Source: Pseudomonadota bacterium
Lineage (GTDB): Bacteria; Pseudomonadota; Alphaproteobacteria; Rhizobiales; Hyphomicrobiaceae
Assembly: GCA_018242215.1 (NCBI GenBank)
Contig: JAFECG010000019.1
Coordinates: forward strand, 434,001 to 498,000
Direction of reading: 5' to 3'
DNA: 64,000 nucleotides
This document shows, one piece after another, positions 19,550-28,778 of this stretch. The position numbers were made by a program, and so were the translations under genes. A model generated the notes under the pieces. It did not search any database. It was not told the origin of the DNA and worked only from the letters and a program-made list of their open reading frames with translations. Each line of letters opens with the position of its first letter. Position 1 is the first letter of the stretch.

Positions 19550-19798
19550 TTAGGCCGGTGTCGCGCCGTGATGGACGAAGCGTTCGGTGAACCAGTCCCA
19601 AGCATTGGCGATATGCCCGGAGATCGGCTTGCCATCGAGTGCCGGGACAACCGGCCGCCAAATGGCGATAGCCGTCGCTGGCTGGGATTTGAACTCGAAA
19701 ACCGTTGGCTCAGCACCGAAGGTTTCGGGGAGCTGTTCTTCGGCGGCCATGACGTATCCGGCAGCGTTGGCTGCGGACATCAGAGTTTCGATACTCAT
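19550..19798 (-). CDS. Small protein of unknown function
   Basis: An 82-residue protein from the ATG at 19798 (MSIETLMSAANAAGYVMAAEEQ). A central hydrophobic/aromatic part (AIAIWRPVVPALDGKPI) and C-terminal AWDWFTERFV suggest a small folded or DNA-associated protein, but I recognise no family. In-frame ATGs at 19813 and 19840 would add up to 14 residues. The ribosome site is weak for all three. A good terminator downstream supports a real transcription unit. Confidence 0.6.
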   Translation of the reverse strand: MSIETLMSAANAAGYVMAAEEQLPETFGAEPTVFEFKSQPATAIAIWRPVVPALDGKPISGHIANAWDWFTERFVHHGATPA

Positions 19799-20158
19799 AA
19801 CCTTGCCTCGCATTTCTGAGCCAATTTCCCTCTGGCCCATCCTGCATCTCTCGCCAGTACCCCTAGAACGCGCGAAACACCGGAGAGTTCACATTGCGGC
19901 AAGAATAAAGTTATTCAAGTTATTTTTGCCTTTCGAACCATGTTCGACATACATGTGCCGCAAAGTAAGTTTGGCAGCGCAGTAAAAAATTAAACAACGG
20001 TAGAAGATCTACCGCGTTGCAATAGATCAAATTCACGAAACTGTGCGGGGAAGGGCGTTGTGCCGCCCGGTCTTTGGAGCGAGCATCTGCCAGCCGCTCC
20101 CTTCCGAGGTGCGGGGTGCGGCCACAAACGGTCGCGCGCCTCGCAATCGGAGGCAATC
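19799..20158. other. Upstream region of the EF-G-like gene
   Basis: About 360 bp with an AT-rich core (19900-20050) and a 6-bp stem-loop around AAGAT near 20000-20016. It probably holds promoters for both flanking genes. No gene or known riboswitch seen. The frame of the EF-G-like gene extends into it (to 20060) but I place the start at 20159. Confidence 0.45.
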
Positions 20159-22243
20159 ATGACAAGTTCAGATGGCCCAAAAGGCGGAAACGGCACTCAA
20201 AGCGGCAGAGCAGGGGTCCGGAGCGCACGGTGCATCGCGCTCATCGGACCCTTCGCAAGCGGCAAGACGACACTTCTCGAAGCCATCCTCGCGCGTACCG
20301 GCGCAATCCAGAGGGCGGGTTCAATCGCAGCGAAGTCGACGGTCGGCGATAATACACCGGAGGCCCGCGAGCATGTGATGAGCGTCGGCCTCAACGTGGC
20401 GGATGCATCCTTTCTCGGAGATCAATTCACCTTCATCGATTGTCCAGGCTCCATCGAATTCGCGCACGAAGGCGCCCTTGCGCTGCCGGCGTGCGACATG
20501 GCCGTCGTCGTGTGCGAGGCCGACCCGAAGCGGGTTTCCGCTTTGCAGGTGATTCTGAAGCAGCTCGACGACGCGGGCGTTCCGCATCTTCTGTTCCTGA
20601 ACAAGATCGATACCTCTACCATTCCGATACATGACGTCATTCCGAGCCTGCAGCCGGCGAGCGCGAAGCCTTTGGTGCTTCGCCAGCTTCCGATCTGGGA
20701 AAACGGTATTGCCACCGGTTTCGTCGATCTCGCGTCCGAACGCGCCTACGTCTACCGTGAGCATGCGTCGAGCAAGATCGTCGAACTTCCTTCCGCAGTT
20801 GCGGCGCGCGAAAAGGAAGCCCGCTTCCAGATGCTGGAAAAGCTCGCCGATTATGACGACGAGTTGATGGAGCAGTTGCTCGTCGACATTCCGCCGCCGA
20901 ACGACCGGGTCTTCGACGATCTGACGAAGGAGCTTCGAGACGGTCTGATTTGCCCGGTGCTCATCGGATCGGCGGAGCACGGGCACGGCATTCTGCGACT
21001 GCTGAAGGCTCTCCGCCACGAATGCCCGTCGGTCGAGGATACGACGAAACGGCTGAAGATCGACGGCGCGAAATCGGCGGCCTACGTTTTCAAGAGCGTG
21101 CACACGAAGTCCGGCGGCAAGCTGTCGCTGGCGCGCGTGTTTGCAGGCGAGATCGCCGACGGCGCGACCGTGACGGGTACGCAGGGTCAGGAAGAGCGCG
21201 TTGCGGGCATTTTCACGGTTCGTGGCGAAGAGCCGACGAAGCGCGGCACCGCCAAGGCCGGGGAAACTGTGGCGCTCGGGCGGCTCGATTCCATTCGATC
21301 AGGCGAGACGATCGCCGTCGGAAAGACGGCGGTGGCGCAGATCGCTGCGCCCAAGCCGCCGCAGCCTGCACTCGCCATCGGGCTTGGCCTCAAGGACCGC
21401 AAGGATGAGGTGAAGCTGTCATCGGCCGTTACGAAGCTCACCGATGAAGATCCATCGCTGACGCTCGAGCATAACGCCGAGATGCATCAGATCCTGCTGC
21501 ATGGGCAGGGTGAGATGCACTTGCGTGTCGCGCTCGAACGGCTGATGCGCAAGTACGGCATCGACGTGACGCGCGAGAAGCGGCGGATCGGATACAAGGA
21601 AACGATCCGCACGGCGACGGAAGTTCGTGGCAGACATAAGAAGCAGTCTGGTGGCCACGGCCAGTTCGGCGATGTGAAGCTCGATATCAAGCCGTTGCCA
21701 CGCTCCAGCGGCATCGCCTTCGGAGAGAAGATCACAGGCGGCGTCATTCCGAAGAACTTCATTCCTTCGGTCGAGATCGGCGTCAGAGATTATCTCAGCG
21801 AAGGGCCGCTGGGCTTCCCCGTGGTCGACGTTGCGGTGACGCTGACCGACGGTTCGTACCATTCGGTCGATTCCTCCGACATGGCGTTCCGTCAGGCCGG
21901 ACGGCTCGCGATGTCAGAAGGGATGCCGAAGTGCAATCCCGTGCTGCTCGAGCCGATCATGGCGGTATCGATCGCGGTCCCATCGGAAGCCAACGCGCGC
22001 ATCAACAGCATCATCTCGCAACGCCGCGGGCAGATCCTCGGCTTCGACGCACGGTCCGGCTGGCCCGGATGGGACGTGATCGAAGCCCATATTCCGGAGG
22101 CCGAGATGGACAACCTGATCATCGATTTGAGGTCGGCGACCGCCGGTGTCGGATCCTTCACGTTCGGGTTCGACCACCTGTCGGAAGTATCCGGGCGGCT
22201 CCGGGACCAGGTGCTGGCGGCTAGCCGCGCCGCGGCGGAGTAA
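20159..22243 (+). CDS. Elongation factor G-like translational GTPase
   Basis: A 694-residue EF-G-like protein. G1 GPFASGKT (about 30-37), G3 DCPGS in place of the usual DTPGH, and G4 NKID mark the GTPase domain; domains II-V follow, with EMHLRVALERL and the domain IV loop VRGRHKKQSGGHGQFGDV. The G3 change and the short N-terminus set it apart from canonical FusA and match the EF-G-like (EF-G2/FusA-paralogue) group of Hyphomicrobiales. Its role in translation or ribosome recycling is unsettled. The ATG at 20159 has GGAGG 7 nt upstream, so the 33 extra residues possible from 20060 are unlikely. Confidence 0.88.
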   Translation: MTSSDGPKGGNGTQSGRAGVRSARCIALIGPFASGKTTLLEAILARTGAIQRAGSIAAKSTVGDNTPEAREHVMSVGLNVADASFLGDQFTFIDCPGSIEFAHEGALALPACDMAVVVCEADPKRVSALQVILKQLDDAGVPHLLFLNKIDTSTIPIHDVIPSLQPASAKPLVLRQLPIWENGIATGFVDLASERAYVYREHASSKIVELPSAVAAREKEARFQMLEKLADYDDELMEQLLVDIPPPNDRVFDDLTKELRDGLICPVLIGSAEHGHGILRLLKALRHECPSVEDTTKRLKIDGAKSAAYVFKSVHTKSGGKLSLARVFAGEIADGATVTGTQGQEERVAGIFTVRGEEPTKRGTAKAGETVALGRLDSIRSGETIAVGKTAVAQIAAPKPPQPALAIGLGLKDRKDEVKLSSAVTKLTDEDPSLTLEHNAEMHQILLHGQGEMHLRVALERLMRKYGIDVTREKRRIGYKETIRTATEVRGRHKKQSGGHGQFGDVKLDIKPLPRSSGIAFGEKITGGVIPKNFIPSVEIGVRDYLSEGPLGFPVVDVAVTLTDGSYHSVDSSDMAFRQAGRLAMSEGMPKCNPVLLEPIMAVSIAVPSEANARINSIISQRRGQILGFDARSGWPGWDVIEAHIPEAEMDNLIIDLRSATAGVGSFTFGFDHLSEVSGRLRDQVLAASRAAAE

Positions 22244-22258
22244 AGGAGCCGGCAGCAT

Positions 22259-22306
22259 CGTCATCCCCGACCGAATGAGCGAAGCGAATGAAGGGCGGGG
22301 ATGACG
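22259..22306. repeat. Palindromic intergenic repeat / possible bidirectional terminator
   Basis: An 11-bp perfect outer stem (CGTCATCCCCG at 22259-22269 with its complement at 22296-22306) around GAATGAGCGAAGCGAATGA. It lies between convergent genes. The sequence style is that of dispersed short repeats found widely in alphaproteobacterial chromosomes, and it may also stop transcription. No T-run. Confidence 0.6.
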
Positions 22307-22336
22307 GATCAGATTGATTTCCGGAACCAGGCTTAT

Positions 22337-22648
22337 TTAGCCGGCATCCCCGCCACCGTCAGCGACGCTGGGCATCGCGCCCGTCGGCGCCGTCTTGTTT
22401 TGGCTCTGCATGACGGCTTGCTTCACCGGTGATTTGGGACCTTTGTAGTAGGACGCCATGGCTTCGAGGAAGAGGGGTGAGAGGCTCTCGCCGCCCTTGT
22501 CGAGATACGCCTTCAGCTCGTTGCGCATCCGCGGTTCCCAGAAATTGTGGATGTGCATCGCGATGCCGTCGAGCGCTTCTTGTTTCGGATAGGCTTCGAA
22601 ATAGGCGGCAATCTGATTGGCCATGCGAACGAGGTCGGAGCTTTGCAT
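22337..22648 (-). CDS. fdsD: Formate dehydrogenase subunit delta FdsD
   Basis: A 103-residue protein. It starts MQSSDLVRMANQIAAYFEAYP and carries the helix-rich HIHNFWEPRMRNELKAYLDKGG, both typical of FdsD. The C-terminal 30 residues are low-complexity. FdsD is the small non-catalytic subunit of the soluble NAD-dependent formate dehydrogenase, needed for full activity or assembly. The ATG at 22648 is the family start; the frame is open to 22753 but overlaps fdhD. It is the last gene of the fds operon. Confidence 0.92.
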   Translation of the reverse strand: MQSSDLVRMANQIAAYFEAYPKQEALDGIAMHIHNFWEPRMRNELKAYLDKGGESLSPLFLEAMASYYKGPKSPVKQAVMQSQNKTAPTGAMPSVADGGGDAG

Positions 22649-22679
22649 CTTGAGACTGATTTCCGGTTTGATGATGTTT

Positions 22680-23501
22680 TCAACGATTGAAGACGACGGG
22701 ACCGCCTGGACCAAGAGCCGCGAGGAAAAGATTGGCGTTTGTCGCGAGGTCAAGCGCCAGCGCTGTCGGAGCGGAGACCGTCACCAGCGCGCCGATGCCC
22801 GCAGTCACGGATTTCTGCACGAGTTCGAAGCTGCAGCGGCTCGTCATCAGCACGAAGCCGTTGTTCCGGTCGAGGTTATTCCTGTAGAGCGCGCCGATCA
22901 ATTTATCGAGGGCGTTGTGGCGGCCGACATCTTCGCGGACCAGGAGAATGTCTCCGTCCTTGGACACCCACGCGGCCCCGTGAACCGATCGGTTGAATCG
23001 GTTCATCGGCTGTTGGCCGCCCAGATTTTCAGCTGCGCGCCGAATGGCATCCGATGACGGCGCCCATGTCCGATCAAGCCGCTGCAGAGGTCTGACGGCG
23101 GATTCGATGTCCTCGACACCACAGAGCCCGCAGCCAGTGCGTGCCTCGATAGTGCGGCGAGACAATCGTGTGGCCTCGATTGCGTTTTCCGGCACGGCGA
23201 CGTCGACAGCGATGCCCCCGTCGACCGGCATGACGAGAATGCCCTGGATTTTGCCCGGATCGGGAACGATGCCTTCGCCGACTAGAAAGCCGATCGCGAA
23301 ATCGCGAAGATCCGCGGGCGTCGCCATCATCACCGTATAGGGTTCGGAGTTGATCTGCAGCGCCACCGGCGTTTCTTCGGGAAGCTGCCATGTGATCGCC
23401 TGCGTTCCCGAAGCCGTCGATAGCTCTCCCGCAGCGGCGCGCGAACAGAGATCCGCGCCGCCCTTTGGCTGAGATACGGCTTTGGGCACGACATTCATCA
23501 A
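22680..23501 (-). CDS. fdhD: Formate dehydrogenase sulfurtransferase FdhD
   Basis: A 273-residue FdhD/NarQ-family protein. The sulfur-relay motif GCGLCG (residues about 143-148) holds two cysteines. Upstream are VALQINSEPYTVMMATPADLRDFAIGF, and downstream VREDVGRHNALDKLIGA and MTSRCSFELVQKS, all characteristic. FdhD passes sulfur from the cysteine desulfurase to the molybdenum cofactor before its insertion into the formate dehydrogenase. It lies 24 bp after fdsA and before fdsD, the usual fdsC position. Confidence 0.95.
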   Translation of the reverse strand: MMNVVPKAVSQPKGGADLCSRAAAGELSTASGTQAITWQLPEETPVALQINSEPYTVMMATPADLRDFAIGFLVGEGIVPDPGKIQGILVMPVDGGIAVDVAVPENAIEATRLSRRTIEARTGCGLCGVEDIESAVRPLQRLDRTWAPSSDAIRRAAENLGGQQPMNRFNRSVHGAAWVSKDGDILLVREDVGRHNALDKLIGALYRNNLDRNNGFVLMTSRCSFELVQKSVTAGIGALVTVSAPTALALDLATNANLFLAALGPGGPVVFNR

Positions 23502-23525
23502 GTCAAACTCCGGGCGGAGCTTTCG

Positions 23526-26444
23526 CTACTCCGCCGGTTCCAGCTTCTTCTCTTTCGCGATGCGCTTGTTCTCGAACTCGCGCTCCTGCCATTCTTCCTG
23601 CCATTCCGACGGGTGGTTCGAGACGTGCACCTGCACGGCTGTCACCTTGTATTCGGGACAGTTGGTTGCCCAGTCGGAATTCTCGGTGGTGATGACGTTG
23701 GCGCCGGTCACCGGGTGGTGGAACGTCGTGTAGATGACGCCTTGCGGCATGCGGTCGGAAACCTTTGCCGTCAACGTTGTGGCGCCGACGCGGCTCGCGA
23801 GCGATACTTTCATACCTGTCTGGATGCCGCGCACCTCGGCGTCGTGCGGATGGATTTCGAGAATATCCTCGGGATGCCACGCGACGTTGTCGGTGCGGCG
23901 GGTCTGGGCGCCGACGTTGTACTGCGAAAGAATGCGTCCCGTCGTCAGGATGAGCGGGAAGTTGCGGTTCGTGCGCTCGGCCGTCGGGACGAAGCCCGTC
24001 AGCATGAAGCGGCCCTTACCACGGGTGAACTCGTCCGTGTGCATCACCGGCGTGCCAGTCGGGTGCTCCTCGTTGCACGGCCACTGGATGGAACCCAGTT
24101 CATCGATCCTGTCGAAAGACACGCCCTCGAAGGTCGGGGTGACGCGCGCGATCTCGTCCATGATCTCGGCGGCAGAGTTATAATGCATCGGGTGGCCCAT
24201 CGCGGTGGCGATGCGGGAGACGACTTCCCATTCGGCCATGCCCTGCTTCTCGCGCATCACCTTACGGACGCGGTTGATGCGCCGCTCGGCGTTGGTGAAG
24301 GTGCCGTCCTTCTCGAGGAACGACGTGCCCGGCAGGAAGACATGAGCGAAGGCCGCCGTCTCGTTCAGGAAGAGATCCTGCACGATGACGATGTCCATCG
24401 ATTCCAGCGCGTGCTCGACGTGATGGGTGTTCGGGTCCGACTGGGCGATGTCCTCGCCCTGGATGAACATGCCCATGAACGAGCCATCGGCGGCGGCATC
24501 GAACATGTTCGGAAGGCGAAGGCCAGGATCGGGGTCGAGTTTCGTGCCCCATTCCTTCTCGAAGATCGTGCGGACTTCGGCATTTGAAACATGCCGGTAG
24601 CCTGGGAACTCGTGCGGGAAGGAACCCATATCGCAAGAGCCCTGGACGTTATTCTGACCGCGCAACGGGTTCACGCCGACGCCTTCGCGGCCGATGTTGC
24701 CGGTAGCCATCGCGAGGTTGGCCATGGCCATGACCATCGTCGAGCCCTGGCTATGCTCAGTCACGCCCAGGCCATAATAGATCGCGGCGTTGCCGCCGGT
24801 CGCGAAGAGGCGCGCGGCTCCGCGAACCATTTCGGCCGGAACGCCCGTGACGGCCTCCGTCGCTTCCGGAGAGTTCTCCGGCCGCTTGATGAACTCTTCC
24901 CAGCGGTAGAAGTCGGCTGGTTCGCAGCGGCGCTTCACGAACTTGGTGTCGATCAGATTTTCGGTGGCGATCACGTGGCCGATCGCATTCATGATCGCGA
25001 CGTTGGTCGACGGTTGAAGCTGCAGATGATAAGCCGCTTCGACGTGGGGCGAGCGGACCATATCGATCCGGCGCGGGTCGACCACGATCAGCTTGGCGCC
25101 TTCGCGGAGGCGCTTCTTCATGCGCGAGCCGAAGACCGGATGGCCGTCGGTCGGGTTGGCACCGACGACCATGATCACATCGGTCTGGTCGATGCTCTTG
25201 AAGTCTTGGGTGCCGGCGGATTCGCCGAATGTCTGCTTCAGGCCGTACCCAGTCGGGGAGTGGCAGACGCGTGCGCATGTGTCGATGTTGTTCGTTCGGA
25301 AGGCGCCGCGGACCATGCGCTGGACGGCGTAGACCTCTTCGTTGGTGGTGCGCGACGAGGTGATGCCGCCGATCGAGTCCTTGCCGTACTTCTCCTGGGT
25401 GTCCTTCAGGCGCTTGGCGGAATAGCTGATGGCTTCATCCCACGAAACGACCTGCCAGGGATCGGTGATCTTTTCGCGGATCATCGGTGTCAGCACGCGA
25501 TCCTTGTGCGTCGCGTAGCCGAAGGCGAAGCGGCCCTTCACGCAGGAGTGACCTTCGTTCGCTCCACCGTCCTTGTAAGGCATCATGCGGACGACTTCCT
25601 CGCCGCGCATCTCGGCCTTGAACGAGCAGCCGACGCCGCAATAGGCGCAGGTGGTGACAAGCGAATGCTCGGGCTGGCCGTGGTCGAGAATGGATTTTTC
25701 GATGAGCGTCGCGGTTGGGCAAGCCTGCACACAGGCGCCGCAGGAGACGCATTCGGATGCCAGGAACTCTTCGTCCATGCCAGCCGAGACGTGCGATGCG
25801 AAACCGCGGCCGTCGATCGTCAGAGCGAACGTGCCCTGCACTTCTTCGCACGCGCGGACGCAGCGAGAGCAGACGATGCACTTCGACGGATCGAACTGGA
25901 AGTAGGGGTTCGACCCGTCCTTGGCTTTGAACATGTCATTCGCGCTGCCATCCTTGGCTTTCGCAAAGACGTGGTTCTCGCCGTCATAACCGTAGCGGAC
26001 TTCGCGGAGTCCGACGGCGCCAGCCATATCCTGCAATTCGCAGTCGCCGTTGGCGCCGCAGGTCAGGCAATCGAGCGGGTGGTCGGAAATGTAGAGCTCC
26101 ATCACGCCACGGCGGAGCTTCGCAAGCCGCTCATTCTGCGTCGTGACCTTGATGCCGGGCGCCACCGGTGTGGTGCAGGACGCAGGCGTGCCCTTGCGGC
26201 CTTCGATTTCGCAAAGACAGAGCCGGCAGGAGCCCCAGGGGTCGAGGCTGTCGGTCGCGCAGAGCTTCGGGATCTGGATGCCGAGCTGCATCGCGGCGTT
26301 CATGATCGAGGTGCCTTCGGGCACCGTAATCATCTGGCCATCAATTTCGAGCGTCACCATCTTGGTGGCCTCGTGAATTTCGGGCGTTGGCGTGCCGTAG
26401 TCCGTCTCTTTGATGAGGGTCATCGGCTTAATATGCTGATTCAT
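23526..26444 (-). CDS. fdsA: NAD-dependent formate dehydrogenase subunit alpha FdsA
   Basis: A 972-residue catalytic subunit. The N-terminal [2Fe-2S] ferredoxin domain (CATDSLDPWGSCRLC) is followed by a His/Cys3 cluster motif (HPLDCLTCGANGDC). Two [4Fe-4S] motifs come next (CIVCSRCVRAC and CVSCGACVQACP). The bis-MGD molybdopterin domain starts at CAYCGVGC and contains the metal-ligating cysteine in RVCHSPTGYG. There is no in-frame selenocysteine codon; the ligand is cysteine. It oxidises formate to CO2, with electrons passing to FdsBG and NAD. The ATG at 26444 has GAGGA upstream. Growth on C1 compounds is the usual role. Confidence 0.97.
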   Translation of the reverse strand: MNQHIKPMTLIKETDYGTPTPEIHEATKMVTLEIDGQMITVPEGTSIMNAAMQLGIQIPKLCATDSLDPWGSCRLCLCEIEGRKGTPASCTTPVAPGIKVTTQNERLAKLRRGVMELYISDHPLDCLTCGANGDCELQDMAGAVGLREVRYGYDGENHVFAKAKDGSANDMFKAKDGSNPYFQFDPSKCIVCSRCVRACEEVQGTFALTIDGRGFASHVSAGMDEEFLASECVSCGACVQACPTATLIEKSILDHGQPEHSLVTTCAYCGVGCSFKAEMRGEEVVRMMPYKDGGANEGHSCVKGRFAFGYATHKDRVLTPMIREKITDPWQVVSWDEAISYSAKRLKDTQEKYGKDSIGGITSSRTTNEEVYAVQRMVRGAFRTNNIDTCARVCHSPTGYGLKQTFGESAGTQDFKSIDQTDVIMVVGANPTDGHPVFGSRMKKRLREGAKLIVVDPRRIDMVRSPHVEAAYHLQLQPSTNVAIMNAIGHVIATENLIDTKFVKRRCEPADFYRWEEFIKRPENSPEATEAVTGVPAEMVRGAARLFATGGNAAIYYGLGVTEHSQGSTMVMAMANLAMATGNIGREGVGVNPLRGQNNVQGSCDMGSFPHEFPGYRHVSNAEVRTIFEKEWGTKLDPDPGLRLPNMFDAAADGSFMGMFIQGEDIAQSDPNTHHVEHALESMDIVIVQDLFLNETAAFAHVFLPGTSFLEKDGTFTNAERRINRVRKVMREKQGMAEWEVVSRIATAMGHPMHYNSAAEIMDEIARVTPTFEGVSFDRIDELGSIQWPCNEEHPTGTPVMHTDEFTRGKGRFMLTGFVPTAERTNRNFPLILTTGRILSQYNVGAQTRRTDNVAWHPEDILEIHPHDAEVRGIQTGMKVSLASRVGATTLTAKVSDRMPQGVIYTTFHHPVTGANVITTENSDWATNCPEYKVTAVQVHVSNHPSEWQEEWQEREFENKRIAKEKKLEPAE

Positions 26445-26480
26445 CGTGCGTCCTCGTTGAGGTCGACTGATCCTGAAACT

Positions 26481-28046
26481 CTATTCTGCGGCATCTGCAA
26501 GAAACCTGTCCGGCGACGGCTTGTGGAAGTCCTCCGGGAACCCCCGCAGCGCGCTCATGACTGGGAACGGCGTCAAGCCGCCCATCGCGCACAGCGAGCC
26601 GTCCGTCATCGTGACGCACAAGTCTTCAAGAAGTGCCAAATTTTTCTCGCGATCGACGTCGGCGATGATCCTGTCGATCACCTCGACCCCGCGGGTCGAG
26701 CCGATCCGGCACGGCGTGCACTTGCCGCAGCTCTCGATGGCGCAGAATTCCATCGCGAAACGCGCCTGCTTTGCCATGTCGACGGTGTCGTCGAAAACGA
26801 CAAGGCCGCCGTGGCCGACCATCGCGTCGACCTTGGCGAATTCCTCGTAATCCATCGGGACGTCGAACTTCGATTCCGGAATATAGGCGCCAAGCGGGCC
26901 GCCGACCTGAACCGCGCGGACCGGCCGGCCCGTCGCGGTGCCGCCGCCCCAGTCCTCGATCAGCTGGCGTGTCGTGACGCCGAATGCCTTTTCGACGAGG
27001 CCGCCCTGCTTGATGTTGCCGGCCAGCTGGAACGCCAGCGTGCCGCGCGAGCGCCCAACGCCATAGTCGCGATAGAACTCACCGCCCTTGTCGATGATGA
27101 TCGGCACCGCAGCGAAGCTCATCACATTGTTAATGATCGTCGGCTTGCCGAAGAGGCCCTCTATGGCGGGAATCGGCGGCTTGTAGCGCACGATACCGCG
27201 CTTACCCTCGATGCTTTCGAGCATCGAAGTTTCCTCGCCGCATATGTAGGCGCCAGCGCCCATACGAACAAAAAGTTCGAAGGAGTATTTCGTTCCCTGG
27301 ATATTGTCGCCGAGCCAGTTAGCCTTTTTCGCGATTTCGATCGCCTCGCGCAGGACTTTGACGGCGTGGGGATATTCAGAGCGGACGTAGATATAGCCCT
27401 TCTGGGCGCCACCGGCGACGGCCGCGATCGTCATGCCTTCGATGAGGCAGAAGGGATCGCCTTCCATCAGCATGCGGTCGGCGAAGGTACCGCTGTCGCC
27501 CTCGTCCGCGTTGCAGGCGACGTACTTTTCGCCGGCCGGAAGATCGTGAACCGTCTTCCACTTGATGCCCGTCGGGAAGCCGGCGCCGCCGCGACCGCGA
27601 AGACCCGACGTCGTCACTTCGGTGACGATATCGATCGGCTTCATCTGAAGCGCCTTCGCGAGGCCCGCAAAGCCGCCGTGCGCCCGATAATCTTCTATCG
27701 AGAGCGGATCGGTGATGCCGCAGCGCGCAAACGTCAGCCGTTCCTGGGTTTTGAAGTACGAAATCTCTTCGGTTGCGCCATGAGCCAACGCATGCGGCTT
27801 GCCTTCGAGGAAGCCGGCGTCGAAAAGACCGGCAACGTCGCTCGCGGCGACCGGGCCATAGGCGACGCGTGCTTTCGGCATTTCGACTTCGACCAGCGGC
27901 TCGAGATAGAGCATGCCCCGCGAGCCGTTCCGAACGATCTGAATATCGAGATTGCGCTTTTTCGCTTCGCTGGCGATCACGGCGGCAACTTCGTCGGCGC
28001 CGACGGAGAGGGCTGCGGCATCTCGGGGAACGAAGACTCTGATCAT
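26481..28046 (-). CDS. fdsB: Formate dehydrogenase subunit beta FdsB (NADH-binding)
   Basis: A 521-residue NuoF-like flavoprotein. An N-terminal thioredoxin-like domain precedes the nucleotide/FMN-binding motifs GLRGRGGAGFPTGIKWK and ACNADEGDSGTF. The [4Fe-4S] motif ESCGKCTPCRIGS (CxxCxxC) is followed by a fourth cysteine about 40 residues later. It hands electrons from FdsA to NAD+. It shares an ATGA overlap with fdsG, so the two are translationally coupled. fdsA starts 37 bp downstream. Confidence 0.96.
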   Translation of the reverse strand: MIRVFVPRDAAALSVGADEVAAVIASEAKKRNLDIQIVRNGSRGMLYLEPLVEVEMPKARVAYGPVAASDVAGLFDAGFLEGKPHALAHGATEEISYFKTQERLTFARCGITDPLSIEDYRAHGGFAGLAKALQMKPIDIVTEVTTSGLRGRGGAGFPTGIKWKTVHDLPAGEKYVACNADEGDSGTFADRMLMEGDPFCLIEGMTIAAVAGGAQKGYIYVRSEYPHAVKVLREAIEIAKKANWLGDNIQGTKYSFELFVRMGAGAYICGEETSMLESIEGKRGIVRYKPPIPAIEGLFGKPTIINNVMSFAAVPIIIDKGGEFYRDYGVGRSRGTLAFQLAGNIKQGGLVEKAFGVTTRQLIEDWGGGTATGRPVRAVQVGGPLGAYIPESKFDVPMDYEEFAKVDAMVGHGGLVVFDDTVDMAKQARFAMEFCAIESCGKCTPCRIGSTRGVEVIDRIIADVDREKNLALLEDLCVTMTDGSLCAMGGLTPFPVMSALRGFPEDFHKPSPDRFLADAAE

Positions 28047-28573
28047 TCCGCGGCCTCCTTTTCGAGGCTTCCTATGATCTCGTCGAAGCGTTTGGGATCA
28101 ACCTTGCCATAGAGCGTTTCGCCGACCATCACGGCGGGGGAGAGTGCACAGTTGCCGAGGCAGAAGACTTGCTCGATCGTGACCATGCCGTCTGCGGTCG
28201 TGTCGCCGAGTTTGGTTTTCAGCGACTGCTCCGCGTGCCGGCACAGCGTATCGGTGCCCATCGACTGGCAGGCCTCGGCGCGGCAGATCTTGATGACATG
28301 CTTGCCGACCGGGTGTCGCTTGTACTCATGATAAAATGTCAGAACACCATAGATCTCGGCGCGCGATCGATTGAGCGCTTTCGCGATAACGGGCAGCGTG
28401 GCGTCTGGCACATAGCCAAGCTGATGCTGCAACTCATGGAAGATCTCTAGGAGCTCATCGGGCTTGTTCCCGTGACGGGCGCAGACGCTCATGGCAGCGA
28501 CCTCGACAGGGGTCAGAGCCGGCGTGGGATCCGTCATCGAGCCGTTTGGTTTGTTTCCGGCTTTCTTCGCCAT
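28043..28573 (-). CDS. fdsG: Formate dehydrogenase subunit gamma FdsG
   Basis: A 176-residue NuoE-like [2Fe-2S] protein. Ligand motifs are CRAEAC and CLGNCALSP, and the N-terminal helical bundle includes LLEIFHELQHQLGYVP. It relays electrons between the FeS clusters of FdsA and the FMN of FdsB. The ATG at 28573 (MAKKAGN) has GAGGAAA about 9 nt upstream. The frame extends to 28669, but that would run into the candidate operator array, so I use 28573. First gene of fdsGBA-fdhD-fdsD. Confidence 0.95.
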   Translation of the reverse strand: MAKKAGNKPNGSMTDPTPALTPVEVAAMSVCARHGNKPDELLEIFHELQHQLGYVPDATLPVIAKALNRSRAEIYGVLTFYHEYKRHPVGKHVIKICRAEACQSMGTDTLCRHAEQSLKTKLGDTTADGMVTIEQVFCLGNCALSPAVMVGETLYGKVDPKRFDEIIGSLEKEAAE

Positions 28574-28670
28574 TGTTCGGCGTTTCCTCAGGGTCTGTTT
28601 TGACGGCCGTTCATCACGCAGATGCGCACTTTGCCGCACGATTTCTAGTGGGTCATTCCGACCCGCCATT

Positions 28671-28740
28671 CAAATCGATATGGTCGATCCCGTCATAGAT
28701 CAAATCAATAGTGCGGCGCGCCAACTATGGCAAATCGTAT
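28671..28740 (-). promoter_or_regulatory. Triple CAAATC repeat array, candidate operator of the fds operon
   Basis: Three copies of a CAAATC core lie at 28671-28680, 28701-28710 and 28731-28740. The downstream four bases are GATA, AATA and GTAT. The spacing is exactly 30 bp twice, about three helical turns, so the copies face the same side of DNA. The array lies 98-167 bp upstream of the fdsG start and 39 bp past the LysR gene stop. Position and phasing suggest an activator site, most simply for the adjacent LysR protein. That assignment is inference. Confidence 0.55.
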
Positions 28741-28778
28741 GATTGGGTTCAGTGCTCGTATGTAAGCCTTTGTGCCTA

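Noticed and set aside
24591-28112. 1173-codon open frame antisense to fdsA and fdsB
   Set aside because: It mirrors strongly conserved genes in a high-GC genome where antisense frames stay open by codon bias. The translation is Arg/Asp/Val/Ala-rich with no domain.
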